Assembly (NCBI RefSeq): GCF_030398385.1
Contig: NZ_JAOAOQ010000016.1
Coordinates: forward strand, 62,001-126,000
Direction of reading: 5' to 3'
DNA length: 64,000 nucleotides
Source: Aquibium sp. ELW1220
GTDB taxonomy: Bacteria > Pseudomonadota > Alphaproteobacteria > Rhizobiales > Rhizobiaceae
The notes under the pieces were generated by a model that worked only from the letters and a program-made list of their open reading frames with translations, searched no databases and had not been told where the DNA came from. Below, piece by piece: positions 26,574 to 34,056 of this stretch (the first letter of the stretch is position 1; each line of letters starts with the position of its first letter). The translations under genes were made by a program, and so were the position numbers.

Positions 26574-28172
26574 TTACTGGCCGGTCATTTCCATCAGGCG
26601 GAAGGTGAAGCCCATGCCGTCGAGGCCGAAGGACTTTTCCGGATCGCTGAGCGCCGGCACCTTGACCCTATTCGACGCGGCGAAGAGCGACTGCCGGTCG
26701 TAGCCGTAGATGGTCGGAGCGATCTCCATCAGCCGGTCGTTGAGCGCGGCATAGGTGGCCTGGCGCTCGGCCGGATCGGTGACGGTGCGGCCCTTGACGA
26801 GCAGGTCGTCGACGGTGGCGTCGGTCAGGTATTCCGGCGACTGCCAGGTGCCCTTCAGCGAGGAGTGGTACATCGGGAAGAGCAGCGTGTCGGGATCGCC
26901 GGTCACCGCGTTGGCGAAGATCTGCGAGACGTTCGGCGTGTTCTCGGGCTTCGTCACCAGCTCGGTGAACAGCGCCCACGGCACCTTGCGGATTTCCGAC
27001 TTGATGCCGATCTCGGCGAAGTTCGCCTGCATCAGGAGCGCGAAGCGTTCCTCGATCGGCACTTCGCCGATCCAGGAGAGCTCCAGCGTGAAGTCCTCGG
27101 GCTTGTATTTGCAGGCGGCGAGATGTGCCTTGGCCGCTTCGAGGTCGCGCGCCAGCGGCGTTTCGCCCGCGCCGAACATGCCGACCGGGATCGCGCCGGT
27201 GGACGGGCTGCCCTGCGAAATGCCATCGGCGACCGCCACCATCCGGATGCCGGCGGAATAGTCGAAGGCGGACGCCAGCGCCAGGCGGCAGTTGACGTCG
27301 TCGAGCGGCGGCTTGGCGGTGTTCAGCTTGACGTAGAAGGCGCCGCCGCCGGTCTCCCTGAGGATCTGCGCGCCGCTGCCGGCGAGCGCCTTCAGCACCT
27401 CCGGCGGCAGCCACTGCGAGGAGATGTCGTGCTCGCCCTGGGCGATCAGCGTGCGCACGGTGGCCGCCTCGAGGCCGTAGCGCAGGCGCACCTGGTCGGG
27501 CGCGCTGGCCGCCACGTCGAGGAAATAGTCCGGATTCTTCTCCATGACCGTTTCCTGCTGCGGATTGTGCGAGACGACCTTGTAGGCACCCGAGCCAGCG
27601 CCATTGGCCGACAGGAAGGCCTGGCCCCAGTCCTTCATCTCTCCCTCGCCTTCGCCGAGATTTGCCATGACGAGCGTCTTGTCGAGAATCGGCAGGCGCA
27701 CCAGCGAGGCGACGAAGGGCGAGTAGGGTTCGGTCAGCTTGAAGCGGACGGTGTTCGCATCGACGGCCTCGGCGGCTTCGACCTTGGCGAAGACGAAGGA
27801 GAGGCCGGCGCCGAGCGCCTTCATGCGGTCGAAGGAGAACACGACGTCCTCGGCCGTCAGCGGATTGCCGCTCTGGAAGGTGACGTCGGAGCGCAGCTTG
27901 AACACGAAGTCGTTGCCGTCGGCCTCCCAGCTTTGGGCGAGATGCGGCGCGTAGCCCGGGCCGCCCTGCACGGGCAGGACGAGCGTGTCGTAGACGTTGA
28001 ACATCAGGATGGAGTCGGCATAGTCCGACGCCTTGCCCGGATCGAGCTCGCCGACGGCGACCTCGTCGAGGCGCAGCACGGTCTGCGCGGACGCCTGCGC
28101 GATGGCAAGCGGCGTGAGAATGGTTGCGGCGAGAAGCGCTGCCGCGAACGGCCTGGCGATCGATATCATCAT
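26574..28172 (-). CDS. Peptide/nickel-type ABC importer solute-binding protein (SBP family 5)
   Basis: This 532-residue periplasmic protein has a signal peptide (hydrophobic stretch 8-25, likely cut after ASAQ) and then the family 5 solute-binding fold. Recognisable segments include YDTLVLPVQGG, the LAQSWEADGNDFVFKLR strand pair, and the signature-like LTAEDVVFSFDRMKA. It captures the substrate for the DppBCDF-like importer. Its start overlaps the stop of the XRE-cupin gene by 4 bp, and a second in-frame ATG follows directly. With HyuAB and an M24 peptidase downstream, a peptide-like or cyclic amide ligand is a reasonable inference. Confidence 0.92.
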   Translation of the reverse strand: MMISIARPFAAALLAATILTPLAIAQASAQTVLRLDEVAVGELDPGKASDYADSILMFNVYDTLVLPVQGGPGYAPHLAQSWEADGNDFVFKLRSDVTFQSGNPLTAEDVVFSFDRMKALGAGLSFVFAKVEAAEAVDANTVRFKLTEPYSPFVASLVRLPILDKTLVMANLGEGEGEMKDWGQAFLSANGAGSGAYKVVSHNPQQETVMEKNPDYFLDVAASAPDQVRLRYGLEAATVRTLIAQGEHDISSQWLPPEVLKALAGSGAQILRETGGGAFYVKLNTAKPPLDDVNCRLALASAFDYSAGIRMVAVADGISQGSPSTGAIPVGMFGAGETPLARDLEAAKAHLAACKYKPEDFTLELSWIGEVPIEERFALLMQANFAEIGIKSEIRKVPWALFTELVTKPENTPNVSQIFANAVTGDPDTLLFPMYHSSLKGTWQSPEYLTDATVDDLLVKGRTVTDPAERQATYAALNDRLMEIAPTIYGYDRQSLFAASNRVKVPALSDPEKSFGLDGMGFTFRLMEMTGQ

Positions 28173-28849
28173 GATTCCCCTTTGTTGATTCTGGACGTGG
28201 ATGTCTTGCGGCCGCGCGCGGCGGACCGCTGGACGACCGGATGTGGTTCTTCAGTCGCCGGATTGTCGCCGAACACGTCCATCGTGCAGGTGTGCAGGAT
28301 GGTGGCGGGCGAGCCGGTGTGGTTCCACGACGAGTGGACCCGGTTGGACTGGAAGTGCAGCGAATCGCCCGCTTCGAGGATGTTGGTCTCCCCTTCGAGC
28401 TCGACGGTGATGGCACCCTGCAGCACGTAGAAGATCTCCTCGCCCTCGTGCGCGATCGGCTCGGAGCGATAGCCCGGTGGCTCGTGAATGATCAGGCTGC
28501 GCAGCACGTTTCCCGGAAACGAGGTCGAGAGACGCTCGTAGACCAGCGAGTTGCCGCCGACCGCATAGTGCTGGCGCTGGTTCTGCCGGGTCATGGAATC
28601 GGTGACCTTGGGCTGCGACAGGAACTCCGAGACGTGCAGCCCGAGCACGCGCGACACCGACACCAGTGACGACAGCGACGGCGTGGTGATGCCGCGCTCG
28701 ATCTGGGAAATGAAGCCGACGGAGAGGCCCGCGCCGTCCGCAACCTCCTTCAGGGTAAGCCCGAGCGCCTGGCGCCGCGTCCGCAGGCGGTCGCCCAGCG
28801 GCGCCGCCTCGGCACCCGCAACGCCCTCGTGATCCACCTGGTCGGCCAC
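28169..28849 (-). CDS. XRE-family regulator with C-terminal cupin sensor domain
   Basis: This 226-residue protein has an N-terminal XRE helix-turn-helix (residues 20-75, core LTLKEVADGAGLSVGFISQIERG) and a C-terminal cupin_2 domain (115-195, EGEEIFYVLQGAITVELEG and LHFQSNRVHSSWNHTG). This is the PuuR-like architecture in which the cupin senses a small molecule or metabolite. The gene is the first of the leftward peptide-importer/hydantoinase locus and overlaps the binding-protein gene by 4 bp. Two TTTAG-N5-CTAAA palindromes lie directly upstream, so autoregulation of the whole locus is likely. Whether it represses or activates cannot be seen. Confidence 0.92.
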   Translation of the reverse strand: MADQVDHEGVAGAEAAPLGDRLRTRRQALGLTLKEVADGAGLSVGFISQIERGITTPSLSSLVSVSRVLGLHVSEFLSQPKVTDSMTRQNQRQHYAVGGNSLVYERLSTSFPGNVLRSLIIHEPPGYRSEPIAHEGEEIFYVLQGAITVELEGETNILEAGDSLHFQSNRVHSSWNHTGSPATILHTCTMDVFGDNPATEEPHPVVQRSAARGRKTSTSRINKGES

Positions 28850-28858
28850 GCCTCACCC

Positions 28859-28927
28859 CGTTTTAGTATTTCTAAAACGTGACTCGCCGACCGGAACGAG
28901 TCAAGCGGATTTTTTAGTCCGGCTAAA
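28859..28927 (-). promoter_or_regulatory. Pair of TTTAG-N5-CTAAA operators for the XRE-cupin locus
   Basis: Site 1, CGTTTTAG-TATTT-CTAAAACG (28859-28879), is a perfect 8-bp inverted repeat. Site 2, TTTAG-TCCGG-CTAAA (28913-28927), is a perfect 5-bp repeat with the same 5-bp spacer. Their centres are 51 bp apart, close to five helical turns. They lie 10-78 bases upstream of the regulator's start codon, and a minus-strand TTGACT -35-like hexamer (28899-28904) lies between them. They are the obvious candidate binding sites for the XRE-cupin regulator. Confidence 0.75.
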
Positions 28928-29018
28928 CACGCTGCAGTCGTCCGCCGCCTGTGGCGCGACCGTGGATCGAGCCTGCCTGGACCGTTGACCCGGCGCTTTA
29001 CGGACTGTTAATATGACA

Positions 29019-29212
29019 CCGTCCGAGGTTCCCGTGCCAATGCAGGCCGGGAGGAGATAGGGAATACGGGACGGTGCCGCAGGCATCGCAACCGTAGCTG
29101 CCCCCGCAACTGTAAGCGGCGAGGCTTGTCCGCTGATGCCACTGAGACGCATTCGCCGTCTCGGGAAGGCAGGTCAAGCCGTTGAACCGCAAGCCAGGAG
29201 ACCTGCCTCGGG
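29019..29212 (+). promoter_or_regulatory. Cobalamin (adenosylcobalamin) riboswitch
   Basis: The leader RNA upstream of btuB carries the conserved B12 riboswitch parts in order: a GAGGTTCCCGTGCC opening near 29025, AGGGAATACGGGACGGTGCC, CGTAGCTGCCCCCGCAACTG around 29093-29112, GATGCCACTG (29135-29144), GGGAAGGC (29163-29170) and the B12 box AAGCCAGGAGACCTGCCT (29191-29208). About 150 bases separate the box from the btuB ATG, and no U-rich terminator is seen, so the expression platform is unresolved. A frame open from 29182 runs through the aptamer and is not a separate gene. Confidence 0.95.
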
Positions 29213-29358
29213 CCGTCACGTTTCCGGATGCGGGGAGCTTCCGGCGCTGTCTCGCACAGTGGTGGCTTTCGTCATCGCTGGGGGACTCCGACACCGATCC
29301 CACCGGCACCATTGCAACCATGACCGCGTCCGAGGGGGCGCGGCGCTGGGGGACCGTC

Positions 29359-31338
29359 ATGAACAACAAGAAAGCGCTGTCGCTTTCCGCCGCCGTTTCC
29401 GTTTTTTCGCTGATCGTCGCAGCACCCGCCTTCGCGCAGGAACTCGACATCGGCGAGGTCGTCATCACGCCGAACCGCGCGCCCACCGACAAGGCCAAGA
29501 CCGGCTCCAAGGTGGAGACGGTGAGCAAGGAGGAGATCGAGGCGCAGGCCCGGCCGCTGATCGTCGACTACCTGAACCAGCTGCCCGGCATCCACATCAC
29601 CTCGCCCGGGGGACCGGGCACCGAGGCCAGCCTCTCCGTGCGCGGCCTGCCGCGCCGCTACGTCAAGACGCTCTACAACGGCATCGACATCTCCGACCCG
29701 ACGAGCACGCAGGTGCAGACGTCCTACCAGTACCTGCTGGCCGACAATGTCGGCAGCATCGAGGTGCTGAAGGGTTCGCAGAGCACGCTGTATGGCTCGG
29801 ACGCGATCGCCGGCGTCATCTCCATCTCCACGCTCGGCGGCATCGAGCCCGGCGTGAAGCATCTCGTCGGCGTCGAGGCCGGATCGAACGGCACGGTGCG
29901 CGGCGCCTACGGCCTGCGCGCCGCCAACGACAAGGCGAGCCTGTCGTTCAACGTCGCCGGCTTCCACACCGACGGCATCTCGTCGGCCGCGCTCGGGTCG
30001 GAAGGCGATGCCTTCGACCTCGGCAATCTCGACATCAGTGGCGAGTACCGCTTCAGCGAGGCCTTCTCCGTCTTCGCCAGTGCGCTCTACATCAAGGGCG
30101 AGGCGGATTACGACAATGACCGCTACGTCAATCCGGACACCGGCGAGATCGTCGAGCCGTCGGACAACCTTCTGAACAGGAACGCGACCGAGCAGGCCGC
30201 CGCCCGCTTCGGCTTCAACCTCGACCTGCTCGACGGCCGGCTGAAGAACACCGCCTCCGTGCAGGTCTTCCAGCTCGACCGCGCCATCCGCTCCGTCGAC
30301 CCGCTCTACGGCGCCTTCGACGCGGACTACACCGGCACCCGCACCAAGTTCGACTACCAGGGGTCGTTCGAGGCTTCGACCTGGCTGACGCTGCAGTATG
30401 GCGCCGACCACGAGATGCAGGGCGCCGCAGCGACCGACAATTACGGCACCGACACCGACGAGGACTTCTCGCTGACCGGCGTCTGGACGCAGGCGATCCT
30501 CGAGCCGGTCGAGAACCTGGTGCTGACCGCGGGCCTGCGCCACGACAGCCACTCGGAATTCGGCGAGCACCTGACCTATCGCGGCACCGCGTCCTACCTG
30601 TTCGACCAGACCGGCACGCGGCTGCATGGTTCCGTCGGCACCGGCTTTCGTGCACCCAGCCTCTACGAGCTGTATGGGCCTTACGTCGGCAACACCGCCC
30701 TCCAGCCCGAGACGAGCTTCAGCTTCGACATGGGCGTGGAGCAGACCTTCCTGGACGGGGCACTGGTGGCCGACGTGACGGTCTTCATGCTCGATGTCGA
30801 TGATCTCATCATCTACGACAGCCCGACCGGCACCTACCAGCAGTCGGACGGGACGACGACGTCGCGCGGCGTCGAGACCTCCGTCATCTGGAAAGCATCG
30901 AGCTGGCTCGACCTCGGGGCGAACTACACCTACACCGACGCGAAGGATGCCGACGGCGACCGCGCCATCCGCATTCCCGAACACGCGATCGGCTTGCAAG
31001 CGACGGTGCGCCCGGCGGAAAAGTGGACCATTTCAGCCACGGCCAAGATCCCGCTCGACGCGCTGGACACCATCATCGTCGGCAGCCAGTCCTACACCGG
31101 AACCTGCTATCCCGCGCCCAACTTCGACCCCACGCCCTGCACGCAGTACAGTGCGGTGCGCGGCGACGTGAAGCTCGACGACTACGTGCTGCTCAACGCC
31201 AAGGTGGCCTACAAGCCGACCGACAACACCGAAGCCTATGTGCGGGTCGAGAACCTGCTCGACCAGAAGTACCAGGTGTCGCCGGGCTTCGGCACGGCCG
31301 GCATCTCGGCCTTCGCGGGCTTCAAGGCGCAGTTCTGA
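29359..31338 (+). CDS. btuB: TonB-dependent vitamin B12 outer-membrane receptor
   Basis: This 659-residue outer-membrane receptor has a signal peptide (residues 1-27, ending AFAQ), a TonB-box-like start ELDIGEVVITPNR, a plug domain (about 45-160, with SLSVRGLPRRYVKTLYNGI and IEVLKGSQSTLYGSDAIAG) and a 22-strand barrel ending with a C-terminal Phe (FKAQF). The cobalamin riboswitch directly upstream gives strong independent support for B12 specificity. The ATG at 29359 starts a proper signal peptide; an in-frame ATG at 29320 would add 13 residues. Its stop overlaps the btuF-like start by one base (TGATG), heading a five-gene operon. Confidence 0.94.
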   Translation: MNNKKALSLSAAVSVFSLIVAAPAFAQELDIGEVVITPNRAPTDKAKTGSKVETVSKEEIEAQARPLIVDYLNQLPGIHITSPGGPGTEASLSVRGLPRRYVKTLYNGIDISDPTSTQVQTSYQYLLADNVGSIEVLKGSQSTLYGSDAIAGVISISTLGGIEPGVKHLVGVEAGSNGTVRGAYGLRAANDKASLSFNVAGFHTDGISSAALGSEGDAFDLGNLDISGEYRFSEAFSVFASALYIKGEADYDNDRYVNPDTGEIVEPSDNLLNRNATEQAAARFGFNLDLLDGRLKNTASVQVFQLDRAIRSVDPLYGAFDADYTGTRTKFDYQGSFEASTWLTLQYGADHEMQGAAATDNYGTDTDEDFSLTGVWTQAILEPVENLVLTAGLRHDSHSEFGEHLTYRGTASYLFDQTGTRLHGSVGTGFRAPSLYELYGPYVGNTALQPETSFSFDMGVEQTFLDGALVADVTVFMLDVDDLIIYDSPTGTYQQSDGTTTSRGVETSVIWKASSWLDLGANYTYTDAKDADGDRAIRIPEHAIGLQATVRPAEKWTISATAKIPLDALDTIIVGSQSYTGTCYPAPNFDPTPCTQYSAVRGDVKLDDYVLLNAKVAYKPTDNTEAYVRVENLLDQKYQVSPGFGTAGISAFAGFKAQF

Positions 31339-32264
31339 TGCGCTGCCGCCCGGCGACGGCCCACACCGGCGGCCTCGCGCCCGCCGGTGCGCGGCTGCCG
31401 GGCGGCTGGTCTTCACCGCTCGCCGTCGCGCTCGTCGCGGCGGCGCTCGCCGGTCCGGCTTCGCGCGCTGCGGCAGACGAGGCTCCGCGCGTCATGTCGC
31501 TCAACGTCTGCACGGACCAGCTGGTGCTGGCGCTGGCGGAGCCCTCGCGCATCGTCTCGCTGTCGGTGCTGTCGGGCGATCCGGACTATTCCTATCTGCA
31601 TGCGCAGGCCGGCGCGTTTCCCAACAATGCCGGCGTGGCAGAAGAGGTGTTCATCGCCCGTCCCGACCTGGTGGTGACCGGCACCTATTCGCTGCACAAC
31701 ACGACGCAGCTCCTGCGCCATCTCGGGCTGCGGGTGGAAGAGTTCGGTTATACGCAGACGCTCGACACGATCGCCGGCGACATCCGCCGCATGGGCACGA
31801 TCCTCGGCCATGCCGATGCGGGCGAAGCCATGGCCGCGACCTTCGAGCGCGATCTCGCGGCGCTCGCCCTGCCCGCGGACGCACCGCGGCCGACCGCCGT
31901 CATCTTCGGCCAGAACGGGGTGGCGACCGGTGCCGGCACGCTGGCCGACAGCGTGCTTGCGGCGGCGGGCTTCCGCAATCTCGCCGCCGAGCGCGGATTC
32001 TCCGGCATGGCGCCCTACTCGCTCGAACTCCTGGTCGTGGACCGGCCCGACGTGGTGCTGCTCTCCGCCCGGGTCGAGGACGCGCCTGCATTGGCCGACC
32101 AGGTGACGCGCCATCCCGCCATTGCATCGAGCGGCGCGATGACGGCGACCGGAATCGTGCCGCGCGGCTCGTGGAGCTGCGGCGGACCGTTCACGCTGGA
32201 GGCCGTGCGCGCGCTGCGCGTCCTGCGCGACGAACTCCTCGCGGCGGAAGACGCCTCGGGATGA
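31338..32264 (+). CDS. btuF: Periplasmic cobalamin-binding protein (BtuF-like)
   Basis: This 308-residue protein is of the helical-backbone metal-receptor (TroA/BtuF/FhuD) family. An unusually long N-terminal region (about 45 residues, with a hydrophobic core LAVALVAAALAG) serves as export signal. The mature domain opens with RVMSLNVCTDQLVLALAEPSRI, a form I associate with B12-binding proteins of alphaproteobacteria. RPDLVVTG and VDRPDVVLLS segments mark the two lobes. It delivers ligand from BtuB to the BtuCD transporter and overlaps btuC by 4 bp. The specificity comes from context rather than binding-site residues. Confidence 0.87.
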   Translation: MRCRPATAHTGGLAPAGARLPGGWSSPLAVALVAAALAGPASRAAADEAPRVMSLNVCTDQLVLALAEPSRIVSLSVLSGDPDYSYLHAQAGAFPNNAGVAEEVFIARPDLVVTGTYSLHNTTQLLRHLGLRVEEFGYTQTLDTIAGDIRRMGTILGHADAGEAMAATFERDLAALALPADAPRPTAVIFGQNGVATGAGTLADSVLAAAGFRNLAAERGFSGMAPYSLELLVVDRPDVVLLSARVEDAPALADQVTRHPAIASSGAMTATGIVPRGSWSCGGPFTLEAVRALRVLRDELLAAEDASG

Positions 32265-33250
32265 GCCCGGCCCGCCTCGCCCTCCTGTTGTCGATCGCCG
32301 TGGCGCTGCTCTTCGCCGCGTCGCTTCTGGTCGGCCCGGCGGCGCTCGGACTGACGGCGAGCCTCGACGGGCTCCTGTCGGGCGGCGGCGAAGCGGCGGC
32401 GATCATCATGCGCGAGGTGCGCCTGCCGCGCGCGCTGCTGGCCGCCCTCGTCGGCTTCGGCCTCGGCCTGTCCGGCGCTGCCCTGCAGGGCTTCCTGCGC
32501 AACCCGCTGGCCGAACCTGGCATCATCGGCGTTTCGGCCACGGCTTCGCTGGGCGCCGTCATCATGTTCTATTCGGGCCTCGCCGGCGCCTCGATGCTGG
32601 CGCTGCCGGCCGGCGCGATGGTGGGCGCGCTGGTGGCAGTGGTTGTGTTGCTCGCAATCGCCGCCGGCAACACGACGACGCTGACGCTGATCCTGGCCGG
32701 AATCGCGCTGTCGAGCCTCGCGGGCGCCTTCACCTCGCTGGCGCTCAACCTCTCGCCCAACCCCTTCGCCAGCTACGAGATCATCTTCTGGCTGCTCGGC
32801 TCGATCAAGGACCGGTCGATGCTGCACGTCTGGATCTCGCTGCCGCCGATGATCGTCGGCTGGACGCTGATCCTCGCCTCGGCGCGGGCGCTCGACGCGC
32901 TGTCCTTCGGCGAGGAGGCGGCGCAGAGCCTCGGCATCGACCTGCCGCGCGCCCGGATCATGCTGGTGGCGGGCGTCGCGCTGGCGGTGGGCGCGGGCGT
33001 GGCCGTGACCGGCGCGATCGGATTCGTCGGCCTCGTCGTGCCGCACCTGCTGCGGCCCCTGACCGACCGCATGCCGAGCCGGCTGCTGCTGCCGTCGGGG
33101 CTCGGCGGCGCGGCGCTGCTGCTCGCCGCCGACATCGCCGCACGCACCATCGTTCCGGCCAAGGAGCTCAATGTCGGCGTGCTGACGGCGCTGATCGGGG
33201 CGCCTTTCTTCCTGTGGCTCGTCACCCGCTCGCGCCGGGGGCTCGCCTGA
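32261..33250 (+). CDS. btuC: FecCD-family ABC permease (BtuC-like)
   Basis: This 329-residue inner-membrane permease of the FecCD family has about ten helices. Family motifs are REVRLPRALLAALVGFGLGLSGAALQ (in outline), NPLAEPGIIGVS, and the cytoplasmic GEEAAQSLGI loop that contacts the ATPase. The segment GAIGFVGLVVPHLLR is highly conserved in BtuC/FhuB/FepD. The same family also imports heme and siderophores, so B12 specificity rests on the riboswitch and operon. The ATG overlaps the btuF stop by 4 bp and its own stop overlaps btuD by one base. Confidence 0.92.
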   Translation: MSPARLALLLSIAVALLFAASLLVGPAALGLTASLDGLLSGGGEAAAIIMREVRLPRALLAALVGFGLGLSGAALQGFLRNPLAEPGIIGVSATASLGAVIMFYSGLAGASMLALPAGAMVGALVAVVVLLAIAAGNTTTLTLILAGIALSSLAGAFTSLALNLSPNPFASYEIIFWLLGSIKDRSMLHVWISLPPMIVGWTLILASARALDALSFGEEAAQSLGIDLPRARIMLVAGVALAVGAGVAVTGAIGFVGLVVPHLLRPLTDRMPSRLLLPSGLGGAALLLAADIAARTIVPAKELNVGVLTALIGAPFFLWLVTRSRRGLA

Positions 33251-34056
33251 TGGAGCTTTCCGCCCGAGGCCTGAATGTCGACCTTGCCGGCCGCGCGGTG
33301 CTGCGCGGCGTCGATGTCGATGTGCGCCCAGGCGAGGTGGTCGGCCTGCTCGGACCGAACGGCGCCGGCAAGTCGACACTGATGCGGGCGCTCGCCGGAC
33401 AGGTCGCTCATGCGGGCACGGTGCGCATCGGCGGGCGCGACGGTGCGGCCCTGTCCCCGTCCGAACGCGCCCGGCTCGTCGCCTACCTGCCGCAGACACG
33501 GGTGATCGGCTGGCCGGTGAGCGTCGAGAAGGCGGTGGCGCTCGGCCGCCTGCCCTGGCTCGGCTTCGGCGGCAGGCCCGGGCCGCGCGACGTGGAGATC
33601 TGCCGCGAAGCGATGGCGGTGATGGACGTCGAGGGCCTCGCCGGCCGCCGCGCCACCGAGCTTTCCGGCGGCGAGCAGGCGCGGGTGCTGGCCGCCCGCG
33701 CGATTGCCCAGGACACGCCGATGCTGATCGCCGACGAGCCGGCGTCCGGCCTCGACCCGGCGCACCAGATCGCGATGATGGCCGCGCTCGGCACCATCGC
33801 CAGGCGCCGCCGCGCCATCCTGGTGTCGCTGCATGACCTGACGCTGGCGGCGCGCTGGTGCGACCGGGTGGTGGTGCTGCGCGACGGCGCCGTGGCCGCC
33901 GACGGCGACCCGGCAGACGTCCTCGATGCGGCGATGCTGGCCAAAATCTTCGGCATCCGCGCCCATATCGCCCGGGAGGACGGGCGACCGGTGCTGGCGC
34001 CGGTCGGACTGTCCGGCGAGGCCGCGCGCGGGACCGCCGCGGGAGAGATGCGATGA
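33250..34056 (+). CDS. btuD: ABC transporter ATP-binding protein (BtuD/FepC-like)
   Basis: This 268-residue ATPase drives the BtuC-like permease. Walker A GPNGAGKST lies near residue 40, the Q-loop is YLPQTRVIGWP, the signature is LSGGEQARVLAARA, Walker B is LIADEP and the switch His is in SLHDLTLA. The arrangement AFGI-type C-terminus (KIFGIRAHI) matches the heme/B12 group. TGATG and ATGA junctions couple it to btuC and to the tonB gene. Confidence 0.92.
   Translation: MELSARGLNVDLAGRAVLRGVDVDVRPGEVVGLLGPNGAGKSTLMRALAGQVAHAGTVRIGGRDGAALSPSERARLVAYLPQTRVIGWPVSVEKAVALGRLPWLGFGGRPGPRDVEICREAMAVMDVEGLAGRRATELSGGEQARVLAARAIAQDTPMLIADEPASGLDPAHQIAMMAALGTIARRRRAILVSLHDLTLAARWCDRVVVLRDGAVAADGDPADVLDAAMLAKIFGIRAHIAREDGRPVLAPVGLSGEAARGTAAGEMR

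Noticed and set aside
25362-28430. A 1022-codon plus-strand open frame
   Set aside because: It runs antisense to the dppB-like, binding-protein and XRE-cupin genes, whose protein families are clear. It shows no domain and has the Arg/Asp/Gly/His-rich composition of antisense high-GC DNA.
29182-29358. In-frame upstream extension of btuB or a separate leader gene
   Set aside because: It lies in the B12 riboswitch, starts at a TTG within the aptamer, and the signal peptide begins only at 29359.
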